Below, piece by piece: positions 59,626-64,000 of a DNA stretch of 64,000 nucleotides. The notes below the pieces were generated by a model. It was not told the origin of the DNA. It saw nothing but the letters and a program-made list of their open reading frames with translations, and did no database searches. The first letter of the stretch is position 1, and every line of letters begins with the position of its first letter. Source of the stretch: Gibbula magus (Eukaryota > Mollusca > Gastropoda > Trochida > Trochidae); contig OW388291.1 of NCBI GenBank assembly GCA_936450465.1, positions 80,613,436-80,677,435 of the forward strand, read 5' to 3'. The position numbers were made by a program, and so were the translations under genes.

Positions 59626-61949
59626 TTTGTCCAACAAGCCTAGTAAACAAGCACCTGGCAGAGTTAACTTCTTAATAGGGCAAGTACGATGACGAGAGAT
59701 AGAGTGTGTTGATACAGCCCTGCCCCGTATTTGCTGGAAACTAACCCCGCTCTTGCTACAGGCTGCTAATTGGAGCTTCATGACATGTTGGTCCTGTGTT
59801 GAAATACAGCTCGGTGACTCTAGTGTGTGGGCATGTTGTGTCAACTGCCCCAGTACACAGGAAGCATTGTAAGAACATGTTCCAACTGCTCATTGCATTC
59901 CTGTGGTATACGTCCTACTCTAACTAGCCTTCAGTGAATTAAAATCAACTTTTGATAAAGATTGTATTAATATTTTCCTTATATAGACACACTGGTTGGG
60001 ATGATTCTCATAAACTATTTGAAGCTGAACTTTTTTAAAACGGCAGTACACCCTACATGAAAAATGACAGTACCCTCAATTTGTAAAATTCCAGTAACCT
60101 CAAATTACAAAATGATTCTCCTGCTTTCAATTAAACAGAAAAGAGTTGGCGCTTTAAAAGATATCAGCATGTTTTTCAAAAGAAAACTGTTTTTCAAAAT
60201 CGTGATTTTCCCATAACGCTATAAAGACTTAAAAAGATTAACTTTGAGATTATTATTTAATGCTTGAAAAATCGCCCGGCTATTCAATTACTCGAAATTT
60301 CAAACATTGAGGGTTTAACTTGGCGAGTAATCAAGGAAGGCGATATTTTGTTTTATTTCACAATTAGTGTTTGCAATTATATACAATTGAAACAAAAACA
60401 TTATTTTGGACATATCTTTGCGTGAATAGTGTAATAGAGGATCTTGACATGAGGCTGAACGTCACATAAATGTTTATAAGCCGGAAGTATTTAAAAGGGA
60501 CATAGTCAAAATGTCGTTTTTTTTAGTTATTTATTATTTATTTCAGCGAGGATTTAAACCCGCCGATGTTTCAAGGTATGCGTTTATAAAGGGCAGGGGA
60601 CTATTCAAGAATACATAAACATATGTTGTTTAACTTCAGTCAAACACAATGTAGGAACATATTTGAGCATTTGTCTCCTTAGAAGTGACATTCGCATATA
60701 TCATCGTCTAAATTTGCTACATCTAAAGCATACGTTTGTTAATAATCAAAATATGAATTTAAATATTCATTATGCTATGCATCATAATTCCCTTTCATAT
60801 ATTTTGACAATATAAGAATTTTATTAAATGAAAATATTCAAGTAATATTGCAATCTAAATGTAGACGTGGGTTAAATATAGAAGTAAAACTTCAAAGGGC
60901 CTTCATTACCATAATAGTTTGTTTGGGGTTTTTAATTTTTTTATTCTTGAATGTACAGTGTCAGTTGCACATTTCGGAGTTTCATGTTAGATAATAGGTA
61001 AACATTCTCTGAAATCTAAGTTGCTTTACTCTTCATGCAAAAGGAGTCATACAGAAACGATACACACCTGTCACCCCTGTCTACTGTTGCATTATCACAA
61101 TATTTCAACATAATCATTTCATTTAAAACAGATGTACAAATGCATTTTGATTATAATTATAACAACATAAACGTTTCTGCAAACAACAACAGTTTTAAGA
61201 GTAGGCCTATAGATACTACTCAAATGAAACACTTTTCACATACCATGAAACTTGAAACTTGAAATATATGTTACATTTACAGTTGAATTCAAACTTGACT
61301 AAATGTCATTTAACTAAAAAGAACACTGATTTATGATTCACATGAAGCATTAACAAAGTTTTATTATTTTACAAATTTAAATGCCTAATATTTCTTTGTC
61401 TTGTGTGACTAAAACATACATACACGTATGTATATAACTTTACTGACCATGATGAAACCTAATAATCTACTAATCTTCAGATTAATCTTGCAGCAATTGG
61501 TTGTAGGTTTACAAGAAACCACCGATGGTGACAACGTTAGAAACTGAGAAGTTGACACTTGAAACGTGCACCTGCATCTTTTGAAATCCAGTAAAAAGTT
61601 AGTTCGAACTGACAAAAAATTAACACGTGTTTCTCTTAAATGAAATTGAATTCCTTAAAGTGCGTGTGTCAAGCCCATTACGTATAACTGCATATTTTTA
61701 AAATCTATATAAGTCAAGTTCTTTCCTACAACAGCGCGCTAGAATCAATGACGGTAACGAAACTCCAACCACCTAACACTTATCATCACGTATCTATGTA
61801 TCTTGTCATTAGATATACATCTTTTTATTTACTTCGAAATATTATCTTCAGAAGAAACTTTTGGCATTTTACGATTTGAGATACTTTAGCTCTCATTTAT
61901 TTCGAAATATTATCTCTGAAACAAACTCTCGGCATTTCACGGTTTGATA
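59626..61949. other. Intergenic between satellites, no gene recognised
   Basis: AT-rich sequence. A near-duplicate pair (TTTCGAAATATTATCT at about 61836 and 61898, each followed by TC(A/T)GAA and ACAAACT/AGAAACT) indicates a small local duplication. Frames at 61035-61262 and 61409-61615 show no domain. Confidence 0.4.
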
Positions 61950-62260
61950 CAGGTTTTCCTTGATAGGTATCCGTTGCGACTGCCAGTAAGATTATTATAC
62001 CTGTGGGTATCTAGTTGCACACACCTGGGCCCCCCTCGCCAGGTGGGCATCACTTCGGGAGGATGGGAGGGTCTCGCGGAACTAGACTCGAACTCAAACA
62101 CAGCTGGGATGTGCTCGTATTGTCGCAATCCCCTCCGAGCCGGGCTGAGACACGCAAGAAGCGGGGAGGGACAAGCCACCCTTTCAGCGACTCACGACCA
62201 GCGAGATGCTATCGGTATTTGTAAAAGTAATGATTTACCTTGGTGAATGGACGCCGAGCA
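61950..62260. other. GC-rich block of unknown origin
   Basis: This roughly 300 bp block is much richer in G and C than its surroundings, with open frames in several phases on both strands (61944-62246 +, 62015-62224 +, 61937-62179 -). No protein motif is recognised. The compositional island suggests a dispersed repeat or an exon-like insertion. CACCTGGGCCCCCCTCGCC next to AGGTGGGC may form a hairpin. Confidence 0.35.
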
Positions 62261-62566
62261 AGCTACCTGTTGGTCCCCCGACTTGGCACACAAACGGACA
62301 AAGCGGGAGCAATGTTTTCAAACTTCAAACACAAGACTCAAGTGATCCGCAAGCAAACACGACTCAATTGTGCGGCTCACTAAAGTATCATTAAAATTGC
62401 TAAATCAGCTTGTTTGATTGTAATACGGCAGGTAAGTCGCTTGCCCCGACCCAAGTTAAGTCAGCACATTTATTCAGTCTAGCTAATACGACGTCATCTC
62501 CTCTCAAATCTGATCCTGAAGGACACTTACCGGGAACGCATCTGTCTGACCCTTCCTACCTTTATA

Positions 62567-64000
62567 GTTAGGGAACACACCTATAACTCACTACCTGTTA
62601 AAGACGGGGAACACACATGCAACTCACTACCTGATATAGACGGGGAACACATATGTAACTCAATACCTGATATAGACGGGGGACACACATGTAAACTCAC
62701 TACCTGATATACACGGGGGACACACATGTAACTTACTACCTGAAGTAGACGGGGAACACACATGTTACAATCTACATGATATAGGCGGGGGACACACATG
62801 TAACTCACTACCTCATATAGACGGGGAACACACATGTAACTCACTACCTGATATAGACGGGGAACACACATGTAACTCACTACCTGGTATACAGGGAACA
62901 CACATGTAACTCACTACCTGGTATACACGGGGAACACACATGCAACTCACTACCTGATATAGACGGGGAACACATATGTAACTCAATACCTGATATAGAC
63001 GGGGGACACACATGTAAACTCACTACCTGATATACACGGGGGACACACATGTAACTTACTACCTGAAGTAGACGGGGAACACACATGTTACAATCTACAT
63101 GATATAGGCGGGGGACACACATGTAACTCACTACCTCATATAGACGGGGAACACACATGTAACTCACTACCTGATATAGAAAGGGAACATACATGTAACT
63201 CACTACCTCATATAGACGGGGAACACTCATGTAGCTCACTACCTGGTATAGACGGGGAACAAAAATGTAACTCACTACCTGATATACACGGGGAACACAC
63301 ATGTAACTCACTACCTGGTATAGATAGGGAACACAAATGTAACTAACTACCTCATATAGACGGTGAACACACATTTAACTCACTATCTGATATACACGGG
63401 GAACACACCTGTAACTCACTACCTGATAAAGACGGGGAACACACATGTAACTCACTACCTCATATAGACGGGGAACAAACATGTAACTCGCTACCTGATA
63501 TAGACGGGGAACACACATGTAACTCACTACCTGATATAGATAGGGAACACACATGTAACTCACTACCTCATATAGACGGGGAACACACATGTTACTCACT
63601 ATCTGATATAGACGGGGAACAAACCTGTAACTCACTACCTCATATAGACGGGGAACAAACATGTAACTCGCTACCTGATATACACGGGTGACACACATGT
63701 ACATAATTGTAACTCACTACCTGATGAAGACGGGGAACAAACATGTAACTCGCTACCTGAAATACACGGGTGACACACATGTAACTCACTACCTGATAAT
63801 GACAGGGAACACACATGTAACTCACTATCTGATAGAGACGGGGAACACACATGTAACTTACTACCTGATATAGACGGGGGACACACATGTAACTCACTAC
63901 CTGATATAGAGGGGGAACACACATGTAACTTACTACCTGATATAGACGGGGAACACACATGTAACTCACTACCTGATAATGACAGGGAACACACATGTAA
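62567..64000. repeat. 36 bp satellite, about 40 units, running off the window end
   Basis: The unit reads GACGGGGAACACACATGTAA, CTCACTACCTGATATA. Length 36 keeps frames open on both strands: 12-residue repeats YMCVPRLYQVVS and HVCSPSISGSEL on the -, and NTHVTHYLI-type on the +. A block with identical unusual variants (ATGCAACTC, CACATATGTAACTCAATACC, GAAGTAGAC, TTACAATCTACATG) occurs twice, 323 bp apart (62611 onward and 62934 onward). The stacked open frames at 62581-63996 are repeat translations. Confidence 0.95.

Noticed and set aside
62581..63996. Several open frames over 100 codons on the - strand as genes for a repeat protein
   Set aside because: They overlap each other in different phases of a 36 bp satellite whose length is a multiple of three. 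No start exon, signal or non-repeat part is visible.

Overview
The window is animal nuclear DNA: AT-rich, with GT-AG introns, decayed non-LTR retrotransposons, small inverted-repeat DNA transposons and long tandem arrays. The one clearly intact protein gene is a lophotrochozoan-style BMP2/4 (dpp) ligand. Together with repeat types familiar from molluscs, this suggests a marine mollusc, probably a gastropod. That assignment is inference, because no species-diagnostic sequence was identified.

Layout. About 1-7.7 kb holds BMP2/4 on the + strand: a 5' UTR acceptor, coding exon 1 (1897-2242), a 3.49 kb phase-1 intron, coding exon 2 (5729-6618) and a roughly 1.1 kb 3' UTR ending near an AATAAA at 7713. 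From 7.7 to 15.5 kb is intergenic DNA with small or degenerate tandem repeats and one tRNA-derived SINE remnant. From 15.7 to 19.7 kb lie two decayed LINEs on the - strand. One is L1-like and split by a later insertion; the other is the 3' end of a different clade. From 21.4 to 32.7 kb are at least three non-autonomous DNA transposons with terminal inverted repeats. The same stretch holds a minisatellite made of 5' splice-site-like units and a GGAC-tailed dispersed repeat.

From 33.26 to 49.5 kb, a 168 bp near-perfect palindrome with hammerhead-ribozyme-like cores is followed by three head-to-tail copies of a 5370 bp unit. The middle copy is a mosaic: its 5' part matches copy 3 and its 3' part matches copy 1, as expected from unequal crossing-over. 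From 49.5 to 64 kb come a 21 nt array, a nested inverted-repeat element (52.9-54.2 kb), a 4.4 kb satellite of about 118 bp monomers with a 709 bp higher-order period, and a 36 bp satellite that runs off the window end.

Functionally, only BMP2/4 is a confident host gene. It encodes a secreted TGF-beta-superfamily ligand of 411 residues with two furin sites and an unusually basic mature N-terminus. The other open frames are mostly chance frames or frames kept open by repeats whose length is a multiple of three. No bacterial features such as operons or CRISPR arrays are present.
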